NCBI GenBank assembly: GCA_013042165.1
Contig: JABDQT010000256.1
Location: 1 to 5,438 of the forward strand
From: Kiritimatiellales bacterium
Lineage (GTDB): Bacteria; Verrucomicrobiota; Kiritimatiellia; Kiritimatiellales; Pontiellaceae
Length of the DNA: 5,438 nt
Direction of reading: 5' to 3'
Numbering within the stretch: the first letter of the stretch is position 1; the number at the start of each line of letters is the position of its first letter. Below are positions 1-5,438 of the stretch, piece after piece. The position numbers and the translations under genes are program-made. The notes below the pieces were generated by a model. That model was not told the origin of the DNA and did no database searches. It saw nothing but the letters and a program-made list of their open reading frames with translations.

Positions 1-8
1 ATACTACT

Positions 9-80
9 TACTGCGTATTACGTATTGCATTAGCTTGGGTGCGACTGGACAGCAATACGAAATACGGAGTACGCAATACG
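9..80. repeat. AATACG-type inverted repeat at the left edge
   Basis: The arms at 9-28 and 52-71 are inverted copies of each other, matching at 18 of 20 positions. They surround a 23-nt centre. Each arm is built from the short word AATACG or its complement CGTATT (14-19, 21-26, 54-59, 61-66), and one more AATACG lies at 75-80. The element ends about 4 bases before the FKBP start codon, so it supplies nearly the whole visible 5' leader of that gene. The structure looks like a small non-coding dispersed repeat. No second copy lies in this window, so dispersal is an inference from its composition, and the left boundary may lie outside the window. Confidence 0.6.
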
Positions 81-84
81 CTCT

Positions 85-534
85 ATGGGTAGACAGAAAA
101 ACAACAATAAGAAAGCAGGCAAAAAGCGGGGGCGCGGCGGTGCCGGGCAGAACCGCGCCGAAACCGAAGCGTTCCTGAAGAAGAACCGCGCCAAATCGGA
201 GGTCATCGAGACGTCGAGCGGCCTGCAATACACGATCAAGGATCCCGGCACCGGCAAAAGCCCGGACGAGTGGAGCACGGTGGAGGTCAACCAGCGAATC
301 CTGCTGGTCGACGGCACCGTCATCAAAGACACCTACCACGGCACCGAGACCGACACCTTCTCCATAGCGGAAGCCATCGAGGGCCTGAAGGAGGGGCTGC
401 CGCTGATGAAGGAAGGCGGCAAGTTCCGCTTCGTCGTCCCGCCGGATCTCGCCTGGGGCAAGCGCGGTGCGGGCGACAGGATCGGCCCCTATGCCGCCCT
501 GATTTTCGATATCCGTCTTGAGAAGGTGCTTTAG
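85..534 (+). CDS. FKBP-type peptidyl-prolyl isomerase-like protein with a basic N-terminal tail
   Basis: This 149-residue protein has a lysine/arginine/asparagine-rich tail (about residues 3-24), a short helix resembling the linker of Mip/FKBP22 proteins (about 27-47, with SGLQYTI at 45-51), and a C-terminal FKBP fold (about 48-149). The fold is shown by VDGTVI, EGLKEGLPLMKEGGK, VVPPDLAWGKRGAG and IGPYAALIFDIRLEKV. FKBPs catalyse cis-trans isomerisation of Xaa-Pro bonds and often act as chaperones. No signal peptide is seen, so a cytoplasmic location is likely, and the basic tail could contact nucleic acid or ribosomes (inference). By hand alignment to human FKBP12, Tyr26 becomes Gln70, Phe36 Ile80, Asp37 Lys81, Trp59 Leu101 and Tyr82 Trp124, while Phe99 is kept as Phe141. 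Catalysis may therefore be weak or absent. ATG at 85 is the only sensible start, because the frame is closed by TAG at 31-33. No Shine-Dalgarno lies at normal spacing; GGAG at 66-69 is about 15 nt away, inside the repeat. The family call is firm; activity is uncertain. Confidence 0.85.
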   Translation: MGRQKNNNKKAGKKRGRGGAGQNRAETEAFLKKNRAKSEVIETSSGLQYTIKDPGTGKSPDEWSTVEVNQRILLVDGTVIKDTYHGTETDTFSIAEAIEGLKEGLPLMKEGGKFRFVVPPDLAWGKRGAGDRIGPYAALIFDIRLEKVL

Positions 535-698
535 TCGGAAGTACGGTTTCAACCCTCGGCTTTTTCTGCCCTCATACCAAATGCCGGCCAGCGGCTCTTC
601 GCTCACGTTTCCTCCATAAATGGTTTGGCTCAAAGGCGTAGGTTTGATAGGCATTTCCAACATTTTTGTTCTAACCATAACTATAAGGGGAAATAACC

Positions 699-983
699 AT
701 GCTTCACGAACCTGCCGCGAAGGCGGAAAAGGACAATGCGTCCGATTGGAAGGCCAAGCTTGGTATCAAGCTGTTCTGGCTATATTGCCTGATCTACATG
801 GGCTTTGTTGGAATCGCGGTGTTCGCGACCGAAGCCATGAAAAAACCGGTGCTGGCCGGCACCAACCTCGCCATCATCTACGGCATGGGACTGATCATTT
901 TCGCGATCGTTCTCGGCCTCATCTACAACCATCTCTGCACAAAGAAAGAAGATGAGCTGAACAAGAGCGGGGAGGCGGAATAA
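699..983 (+). CDS. yjcH: DUF485/YjcH-family small inner-membrane protein
   Basis: This 94-residue protein has a charged N-terminal tail (residues 1-21), two hydrophobic segments that can span the membrane (about 22-43 and 53-78) and a charged, Lys/Glu-rich C-terminus. Length, two-helix layout and position directly before an actP-type gene match the DUF485 family (E. coli YjcH), which is commonly encoded with ActP acetate symporters. Its molecular role is not settled; it is usually taken to be an accessory of the symporter. A good ribosome-binding site (AAGGGGAAA, 685-693) precedes the ATG by a normal distance. The TAA stop at 981-983 shares its last base with the ATG of the next gene, so the two are probably translationally coupled. 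The symbol follows the E. coli relative and rests on length, topology and context more than on conserved residues. Confidence 0.82.
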   Translation: MLHEPAAKAEKDNASDWKAKLGIKLFWLYCLIYMGFVGIAVFATEAMKKPVLAGTNLAIIYGMGLIIFAIVLGLIYNHLCTKKEDELNKSGEAE

Positions 984-2848
984 TGAATTATACAGCCAAC
1001 CCCATTGCCATTGCGATCTTCCTCGCGTTTGTCGGCTTCGTGCTCGGCATGTCGTTCTACTTTGCCCGCAAGGCCAAATCGGCCGAGGGCTACTTCGCCG
1101 CCGGCGGCACCATCCACTGGTTCGTCAACGGCGTTGCCTTTGCGGGCGACTACCTCTCCGCGGCGTCGTTTCTCGGCATCTGCGGCCTCATCGCCACCAT
1201 GGGCTATGACGGGTTCCTCTACTCCATCGGCTATCTGGCCGGCTGGATCGTGGCGCTGTTCGTCGTAGCGGAGCCGATGAAGCGGCTGGGAAAATATACC
1301 TTTACCGACGCGCTGGACTCCAAGTTCAACTCCAAGGGCATCCAGCTCATGGCGGCCATCAGCACGCTGGCGGTTTCGCTGTTCTACCTGATTCCGCAGA
1401 TGGTCGGCGCGGGCGTGCTCGTGACCCCCTTGCTCGGCCTGCCGCACTGGATCGGTGTCTGTATGGTGGGTGCCATCGTGATCACGATCGTCGCCACGGC
1501 CGGCATGACCTCCACCACCTATGTGCAGTTTCTCAAAGGCGGCCTGCTCATCATCTTTTCCACCGTGCTTTCGATTGCGGTACTCAACAAAGGCCTCTCC
1601 ACCGAGCCGCGCGAAGAGACCTTCCTGCCGCAGAATCTTGTTGCAGCCGATGTGACTCCGCTGGCGGAGGTGTCGGATCAAGAATCCGGTCTGAACTTCG
1701 TGAAACTCGAAAAGGACGGCGTTGCCAACTGGTGGATCGTCCGCGGCGACCTGCTTGAAGAGGCGCAGTCCAAAACCGAAACCGGTGACGGCGAAACCCT
1801 CTATAACGGCGCACCGAAGGCCGATGCCCGGTTCAAGTCTGTCGGTCTCGTGACCGAGCTGCCCGACGGACAGATCGAAACCGGCAAGGTGGGCGTGTTC
1901 AAATATTTCTCCACGATCCAGCAATCCAAAGTGGTCCGCTACCCGAAAAGCTCCATCGCCAAGTTCGAGGACGGCGGCGATCATGTGATGGTATTTGTTC
2001 CGGAAGTGACCGCCGGCGAAGACCTGATGATTCCCGGCCAGAAATTTAAGATCAAAGACGGCATCGGCAAACTGAACTTTATCTCGCTGATGCTTGCACT
2101 GTTCTTCGGCACCGCTTCGCTGCCGCACATTCTGATCCGCTACTACACGGTGCCTTCGCAGCGCGACGCGCGCAAGTCCACCATCGTGGCCATCGGCGGC
2201 ATCGGCTTCTTCTATGTCCTGACGCTGTTCATGGGCCTCGGCGCGATGACGCTGGGTGTGATCGACGTGGAGAGCGGCAACATGTCCGCCCCGCTGTTGG
2301 CCAAAGCCTTCAGCATTGTCCTGTTTTCGGTGATCTCGGCCATCGCCTTCGCAACCGTGCTCGGCACGGTTTCCGGCCTGATCGTGGCCACCTCCGGCGC
2401 TATTGCGCACGACCTGATGGACAACTACATGGGCATCAAGATGAACGACAAGCAGAAGGTTATGGCCGGCAAGATCGCCGCCTTCGCGGTCGGCCTGGTG
2501 GCCATCGGCCTCGGCATCGCCTTCAAGGGCATGAACGTGGCCTTCCTCGTAGGCTGGGCCTTCGCAGTGGCGGCTTCAGCCAACCTGCCGTCGATCATCA
2601 TGCTGCTCTTCTGGAAAAAGACGACCGCCAAGGGCATTGCCTTCTCGATCGGCGTGGGCATGCTTTCCGCACTGGGCATCATCCTCACCTCGCCGAGCAT
2701 GTACGGGCAGTATGGCCTTGATCCGGCCACCGCCATCCACAAGCTCGACAACCCGGGCATCATCTCGATACCGCTCAGCTTCATCACGCTCGTGGTCGTA
2801 TCGCTGATGACGCAGAAGGACAACGAAGGTCTGAAGTACGTCGGGTAA
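983..2848 (+). CDS. actP: ActP-type cation/acetate symporter (sodium:solute symporter family) with a large periplasmic insert
   Basis: This 621-residue multi-pass protein belongs to the sodium:solute symporter family, most like ActP, which imports acetate and other short carboxylates with a cation. Diagnostic stretches are GDYLSAASFLGI (55-66), FFGTASLPHILIRYYTV (374-390), SAIAFATVLGTVSGLIVA (452-469) and the following SGAIAHDLMDN (471-481). About 13 membrane helices can be drawn: near 8-28, 45-72, 77-96, 120-142, 155-173, 181-200, 364-386, 399-422, 436-470, 493-513, 515-543, 551-570 and 590-609. Positive loops after helices 1, 3 and 7 (RKAK, MKRLGK, RDARK) place the N-terminus outside. Residues 203-361 form a hydrophilic stretch with no membrane helix, so the protein is about 70 residues longer than the 549-residue E. 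coli ActP; by this topology it lies in the periplasm. A strong ribosome-binding site (GGGGAGG, 969-975) lies inside the end of yjcH. Acetate as substrate is by homology; propionate, pyruvate or another acid is possible. Confidence 0.88.
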   Translation: MNYTANPIAIAIFLAFVGFVLGMSFYFARKAKSAEGYFAAGGTIHWFVNGVAFAGDYLSAASFLGICGLIATMGYDGFLYSIGYLAGWIVALFVVAEPMKRLGKYTFTDALDSKFNSKGIQLMAAISTLAVSLFYLIPQMVGAGVLVTPLLGLPHWIGVCMVGAIVITIVATAGMTSTTYVQFLKGGLLIIFSTVLSIAVLNKGLSTEPREETFLPQNLVAADVTPLAEVSDQESGLNFVKLEKDGVANWWIVRGDLLEEAQSKTETGDGETLYNGAPKADARFKSVGLVTELPDGQIETGKVGVFKYFSTIQQSKVVRYPKSSIAKFEDGGDHVMVFVPEVTAGEDLMIPGQKFKIKDGIGKLNFISLMLALFFGTASLPHILIRYYTVPSQRDARKSTIVAIGGIGFFYVLTLFMGLGAMTLGVIDVESGNMSAPLLAKAFSIVLFSVISAIAFATVLGTVSGLIVATSGAIAHDLMDNYMGIKMNDKQKVMAGKIAAFAVGLVAIGLGIAFKGMNVAFLVGWAFAVAASANLPSIIMLLFWKKTTAKGIAFSIGVGMLSALGIILTSPSMYGQYGLDPATAIHKLDNPGIISIPLSFITLVVVSLMTQKDNEGLKYVG

Positions 2849-2862
2849 AGCTATCTTTCAAA

Positions 2863-2932
2863 TTGTAGGGCTGGAATGATTTCAACCCTTCCGGCCGAGG
2901 CGGGAAGGTCGATGACCGTTCCCGCCCTACAA
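2863..2932 (+). repeat. 70-bp palindromic element, copy 1 (between actP and the porin gene)
   Basis: The ends TTGTAGGGC (2863-2871) and GCCCTACAA (2924-2932) are perfect inverted repeats, and one further A/T pair extends them to 2862/2933. Inside are two hairpins side by side. The first has an 8-bp stem (2869-2876 with 2889-2896, including one G-T pair). The second has an 8-bp stem, GGCGGGAA with TTCCCGCC (2899-2906 with 2919-2926), continued by GGTC/GACC after one bulged base. The whole could fold as a three-way junction. It fills most of the 105-bp gap between the actP stop and the porin start, so if the two genes share a transcript it would form a stable RNA structure there. It does not end in a T-run, so it is not a standard intrinsic terminator. 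It matches the copy inside tatD at 56 of 70 positions, in the same + strand orientation. Confidence 0.85.
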
Positions 2933-2953
2933 TCTCATCAATAGGAAAACACC

Positions 2954-4156
2954 ATGAAAAAAACCGCGCTCATTCTGGCTATCGCCATGGCCGCATCGTT
3001 CGCCACAGGCGAAAGCGCCATCAAGCAGTTCAACGATCTCGACTACGGCACCCTCTCAGGCCGCCTGCAGTCGTTGAGCATGTATCGCGATTATGAAGCT
3101 GGAAACAACAACCATGCCACCACACTCGGCCTCCAGCTCGACTATCGCTCCCCGACCAAATCGGGATGGTCGGCCGGAGCATCCTATGTCGGAGCCGGTG
3201 TCCTTGATTCCATGGTGGACGGCGAAAGCAGCCCGGGCGACCGCCTGCTGGGCAACGGCCGCGTGAACCTGCTGAACGAAGCCTACCTGAGCTACCACAT
3301 GGAAGCGCTGGGTTTAACCAACACCACCGCCTATCTCGGGCGGCGCGCCATCAACGGGGAAGTTTTCCGCTACGACGACTTCCGCCAGAAAAAGCGCGCC
3401 ATTGAAGCCGTGATGATTGAATCCGCCGAATTCCATAAGACCCGGATCATCGCGGGTCATGCATGGGAAATGAGCAACTGGATCGATGCCGGCAATCTAT
3501 GGAAGTTCGACAACTTCGATAACTATGGAACCGACGGCGTCACCTGGGCCGAAATCGTCAACAACTGCGTCGAGGATCTGGAGGTCGCCGTGTTTGATGC
3601 GATGGCCCAGGATCTGGCCAATCTCATCGGCGCCCGTGCAAAATGGAGCCTCTCCGAAGACACCGCTGTTCTGGCCTATCTCCGCCATGAGCGCGACATA
3701 GGCGACGGCGCGGATCTCGAGTCGAATGCCTTTGGCCTCTCCGTCGCGCAGGCCGTCGGCGATGTAAAACTTGAAGGCGGGTTCTTCGGTGTCGGCGGCG
3801 ACAGCATGGCCTTCCAGGAAGTCACGACCGGTATTAACCATGCGCTCGGCTCCTCGATGATGATCTATTCAGGACAGTTCAGCGGCGGCGCGGAAACGCT
3901 CTACCTCAAGGCCGTCACCAAGCTGAAGGAGACCGGAACCGTGCTCTACGGCCTCTATAATTATACGCTGCATGACAAAGGCAAAACCGACCTGCGCCAG
4001 GCGCAGGAGCTGAACATCGTGATCAAGCAGTCCTGCCCGGTTTTCGACAATCTGACGGTTGCATTCAAGGGCGGTATCGGCACCCGCGACGGAGTCAACG
4101 GTGATTCCGACACCACCGCCACCGATGCACGCCTGTTCGTGACCTATACGTTTTAG
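2954..4156 (+). CDS. OprD-like outer-membrane porin
   Basis: This 400-residue protein begins with a classical signal peptide: MKK, then a hydrophobic core (about residues 4-17), with cleavage likely near ATG-ES around residue 19. The mature part is rich in alternating polar/hydrophobic strands with Gly, Tyr and Asp and ends in Phe (VTYTF), the usual C-terminal signature of Gram-negative beta-barrels. The layout SGRLQSLSMYRDY (35-47), LNEAYLSYHM (107-116) and TAYLGRRAINGEVFRYDDFR (125-144) recalls OprD-type porins, which pass small organic acids, amino acids or peptides. Its place directly after an ActP-type symporter suggests it lets the same substrate cross the outer membrane (inference). 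AGGA at 2943-2946 gives a well-spaced ribosome-binding site. No promoter is evident in the 105-bp gap, so read-through from actP is plausible. The outer-membrane barrel is well supported; the OprD-family label is by pattern and less certain. Confidence 0.72.
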   Translation: MKKTALILAIAMAASFATGESAIKQFNDLDYGTLSGRLQSLSMYRDYEAGNNNHATTLGLQLDYRSPTKSGWSAGASYVGAGVLDSMVDGESSPGDRLLGNGRVNLLNEAYLSYHMEALGLTNTTAYLGRRAINGEVFRYDDFRQKKRAIEAVMIESAEFHKTRIIAGHAWEMSNWIDAGNLWKFDNFDNYGTDGVTWAEIVNNCVEDLEVAVFDAMAQDLANLIGARAKWSLSEDTAVLAYLRHERDIGDGADLESNAFGLSVAQAVGDVKLEGGFFGVGGDSMAFQEVTTGINHALGSSMMIYSGQFSGGAETLYLKAVTKLKETGTVLYGLYNYTLHDKGKTDLRQAQELNIVIKQSCPVFDNLTVAFKGGIGTRDGVNGDSDTTATDARLFVTYTF

Positions 4157-4177
4157 AAACCGAGGGGAGCGCCTTCT

Positions 4178-4633
4178 TTACAGTGCCGCAAGCGTTTGTG
4201 GAGCGGGGTCAAGCCCCAGGTTTTGCAGCACCGCTTGTGTCACCTCGTCGAGCGGGCCGCACCCTTTGTAGCCGTTGTCGAACAGAAAGGCGGCAAAACG
4301 CCGGTAGCGCTCGATATACTCTGTAGCCCGCTCGGCAACCTGCTCGCGGCTCTCCGGATGGAACAGGATCGTGAAGATCCCTTGCGCATCGATGGTGCCG
4401 ATCAGCGTTAACGCATCCTCTTTATCCAGATGCTGGTTATAGTGGCGGGATCGCTCGCCGTGAATCAGGCAGGGATTGACCGCCAACATCAGGTGACTGC
4501 CGTCGAACGATGCCTTGAAAAGATACCCGGCCTTTTCCTGAATAATCCGAGCGTCGTTCAACGCACCGATCCAGGCCGCCGCGACGGCAGAATCCCCGGT
4601 CTTTCCATTAAATGTTACAGTGAGAATACCCAT
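4178..4633 (-). CDS. Uncharacterised soluble protein, 151 residues
   Basis: I do not recognise this family. The protein is about 17 kDa, with no signal peptide and no membrane helix. The first half looks like mixed alpha/beta structure, with short beta-like stretches (ILTVTFNG at 3-10, GYLFKASFDGSHLMLAVNP at 36-54). The second half is mostly helical and charged (about residues 92-151). Two cysteines occur, in NPCLIHGE and YKGCGPL. The gene follows tatD on the same strand with a 49-bp gap, so co-transcription is likely; it converges with the porin gene across only 21 bp, where no clear terminator hairpin is seen. The start is the first ATG, but no ribosome-binding site is well placed: GGAG (reverse strand of 4653-4656) lies about 19 nt upstream. 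Translation may be weak or coupled to tatD. It is judged real because it stays open in a clean gap between genes and has an ordinary amino-acid composition. Confidence 0.65.
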   Translation of the reverse strand: MGILTVTFNGKTGDSAVAAAWIGALNDARIIQEKAGYLFKASFDGSHLMLAVNPCLIHGERSRHYNQHLDKEDALTLIGTIDAQGIFTILFHPESREQVAERATEYIERYRRFAAFLFDNGYKGCGPLDEVTQAVLQNLGLDPAPQTLAAL

Positions 4634-4682
4634 GCCTACAAAGTAGCGATTTCTCCAGATATTGGAAGCTTGTCGTCCACCT

Positions 4683-5438
4683 TCATGCCAGGTCCGTACC
4701 GCGAAAGAAATGCTCGGTATTTTGAAAGGTCAGCGCAGCTAGATCCCCTTCATCGACACCGCGCAGCTCGGCGGCCTTCTGCAACACCAGTTTCAAGTTG
4801 GCCGGCTCGTTCAATTGATTTTGTAGGGCTGGAACGGGCTCAGCCCTTCCAGCCGTGGCGGAAAGGTCTTCAACCATTTCCGCCCTACAATTATGCGGCA
4901 GAATATCGGGCGCATCGGTTTCGATCAGGATGCGGTCGGCGGGCACGGCGCGGATGGCCGCCGCGGCCTTCTTGTTGTTGGGACGGGTGATGGAACCGGA
5001 AAAGGAGATCACGCCGCCTCGCGCGACCAGCTCGGTCGCCGTCTCGGCCGAACCGCCGAAGCAGTGGATCAGCATGCCGCGCGGGAGTTCGCCGAATCCG
5101 TCGAGCAGTTCGACCAGCCGGCCCCAGGCTCGACGGCAATGAATCGAAACCGGGCGGTCCAGCCGCCGGGCAATCTCCAGCTGCGCCAGAAAGACTGCTT
5201 CCTGATCGGCGTCATCGCGCTCCTCGACGGCGTGGGCGATCCCGATTTCGCCGACACCCGCCTGCGGATATTGCAGCAGCAGTTTTTCCAGCGCCGCCAG
5301 CCATTCCGCCGAGCGGTCGGCGATGAACCATGGATGCAGCCCGAATGACGGTGCTATCCCGTCATAGCGCTCGCTGATCCGAATGACGTTCGGCCAATCA
5401 GCCTCGCAGCAGCCTTTGACGCCCATTCGGATCACGCC
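4683..5438 (-). CDS. tatD: TatD-family metal-dependent hydrolase, N-terminus beyond the window, with an in-frame repeat insertion
   Basis: The 3' 252 codons of a TatD-family TIM-barrel hydrolase are visible; the reading frame runs off the right edge. TatD proteins are metal-dependent phosphoesterases, some of them with 3'-5' DNase activity. Visible signatures are FGLHPW, GEIGIA (metal-ligand Glu), SIHCRRAWG and LIHCFGGS (metal-ligand His) and IETDAPD (metal-ligand Asp). The N-terminal HxH motif must lie beyond the edge. The GTG at 5433-5435 is an internal Val codon, not a convincing start. Usually the ETDAP motif is followed after roughly ten residues by a motif like NEPA. Here about 24 extra residues (NCRAEM to VPALQ) separate ILPH from LNEPANL, and they are encoded exactly by the 70-bp palindromic element at 4821-4890. 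They lie on the loop after the last catalytic residue, near the active-site rim. No stop or frameshift is introduced, so the gene is probably still functional (inference). It is probably co-transcribed with the downstream 151-residue protein. Confidence 0.88.
   Translation of the reverse strand, partial: GVIRMGVKGCCEADWPNVIRISERYDGIAPSFGLHPWFIADRSAEWLAALEKLLLQYPQAGVGEIGIAHAVEERDDADQEAVFLAQLEIARRLDRPVSIHCRRAWGRLVELLDGFGELPRGMLIHCFGGSAETATELVARGGVISFSGSITRPNNKKAAAAIRAVPADRILIETDAPDILPHNCRAEMVEDLSATAGRAEPVPALQNQLNEPANLKLVLQKAAELRGVDEGDLAALTFQNTEHFFRGTDLA
4821..4890 (+). repeat. 70-bp palindromic element, copy 2 (inside tatD)
   Basis: Perfect 9-bp inverted ends TTGTAGGGC (4821-4829) and GCCCTACAA (4882-4890) enclose two hairpins. 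The first is GGCTGGAA with TTCCAGCC (4827-4834 with 4847-4854), continued by GGGCT/AGCCC. The second is GGCGGAAA with TTTCCGCC (4857-4864 with 4877-4884), continued by GGT/ACC. A 6-bp outer stem (4821-4826 with 4885-4890) closes a neat three-way junction. The copy has the same length and + strand orientation as the one at 2863-2932 and differs at 14 positions. It lies antisense to tatD and is translated through in a stop-free frame. TT on both sides (4819-4820 and 4891-4892) could be a 2-bp target duplication. That would make the insertion 72 bp, or exactly 24 codons; the TT evidence is weak because such a short match can arise by chance. Confidence 0.87.

Noticed and set aside
544..560. TTTCAACCCT near the FKBP stop, like part of palindromic element copy 1
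   Set aside because: Only ten bases are shared and neither the terminal repeats nor the second hairpin is present, so chance is the simpler explanation.
4..678. Open frame of 224 codons on the - strand across the left repeat and the FKBP gene
   Set aside because: Most of it is the reverse of the FKBP coding sequence and the AATACG repeat. It shows no family motif, and its ends fall in intergenic DNA.
535..698. Possible promoter or terminator in the FKBP to yjcH gap
   Set aside because: A TTGATA-like box (644-649) has no good -10 partner at normal spacing, and TATAAG (682-687) overlaps the ribosome-binding site. No GC-rich hairpin with a T-run is present after the FKBP stop. Only the ribosome-binding site is convincing.
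923..2410. Long open frame of 495 codons on the - strand, antisense to actP
   Set aside because: It lies wholly opposite a well-supported symporter. The translation is rich in His, Arg, Gly, Glu and Asp without a recognisable motif, which is the usual shadow of a GC-biased gene.
4157..4177. Terminator between the convergent porin and 151-residue genes
   Set aside because: The 21-bp gap has only a weak, imperfect stem (GAGG with CCTTC) and a short T-run, not enough to call a terminator.
4430..4990. Open frame of 186 codons on the + strand spanning the 151-residue gene and the end of tatD
   Set aside because: It overlaps two better-supported - strand genes and the repeat, with no family signature.
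1..5438. CRISPR array, tRNA, rRNA, transposase, phage, toxin-antitoxin or defence genes
   Set aside because: No evenly spaced direct repeats, no tRNA-like cloverleaf with conserved arms, no rRNA segments and no proteins of these classes were seen. All clear coding regions are housekeeping or transport types, plus one unknown.

Overview
The window is a compact stretch of bacterial chromosome, GC-rich by eye. It comes from a Gram-negative organism, since it carries a secreted beta-barrel-type outer-membrane protein. Two kinds of short palindromic repeat lie between and inside the genes. One is an 'AATACG'-type inverted repeat and the other a 70-bp paired-hairpin element beginning TTGTAGGGC. From memory this style of repeat recalls Kiritimatiellota (Pontiella-like) or other Verrucomicrobia-side genomes. 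That assignment is an inference with low to moderate confidence; no rRNA or marker gene here proves it.

Layout, left to right. Positions 1-80 hold an AATACG-rich inverted repeat that almost touches the start codon of a small FKBP-fold protein (85-534, +). After a 164-bp gap with no convincing promoter or terminator comes a transport cluster on the + strand: a DUF485/YjcH-type small membrane protein (699-983), an ActP-type sodium:solute (acetate) symporter (983-2848, joined to the previous gene by a TAATG stop/start overlap), a 70-bp palindromic element (2863-2932), and an OprD-like outer-membrane porin (2954-4156). The - strand then carries two genes convergent with this cluster: a TatD-family metal-dependent hydrolase (4683 to beyond the right edge, N-terminus missing) and, downstream of it, an unrecognised 151-residue protein (4178-4633).

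How the genes may work together: the porin would let a small organic acid across the outer membrane, and the YjcH/ActP pair would carry it across the inner membrane with sodium or another cation. Acetate is the best guess by homology. The symporter is longer than usual because of a hydrophilic segment of about 160 residues, predicted to lie in the periplasm.

The most interesting observation is that a second copy of the 70-bp palindromic element sits inside the tatD reading frame. It is read through without a stop and adds about 24 residues just after the catalytic Asp motif. This resembles the in-frame palindromic elements known from Rickettsia, but in an apparently unrelated lineage and with a different sequence. 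The two copies are 80% identical, and one stem position changes on both sides so that pairing is kept (G-C versus A-T). I saw no CRISPR array, tRNA, rRNA, transposase or defence system.
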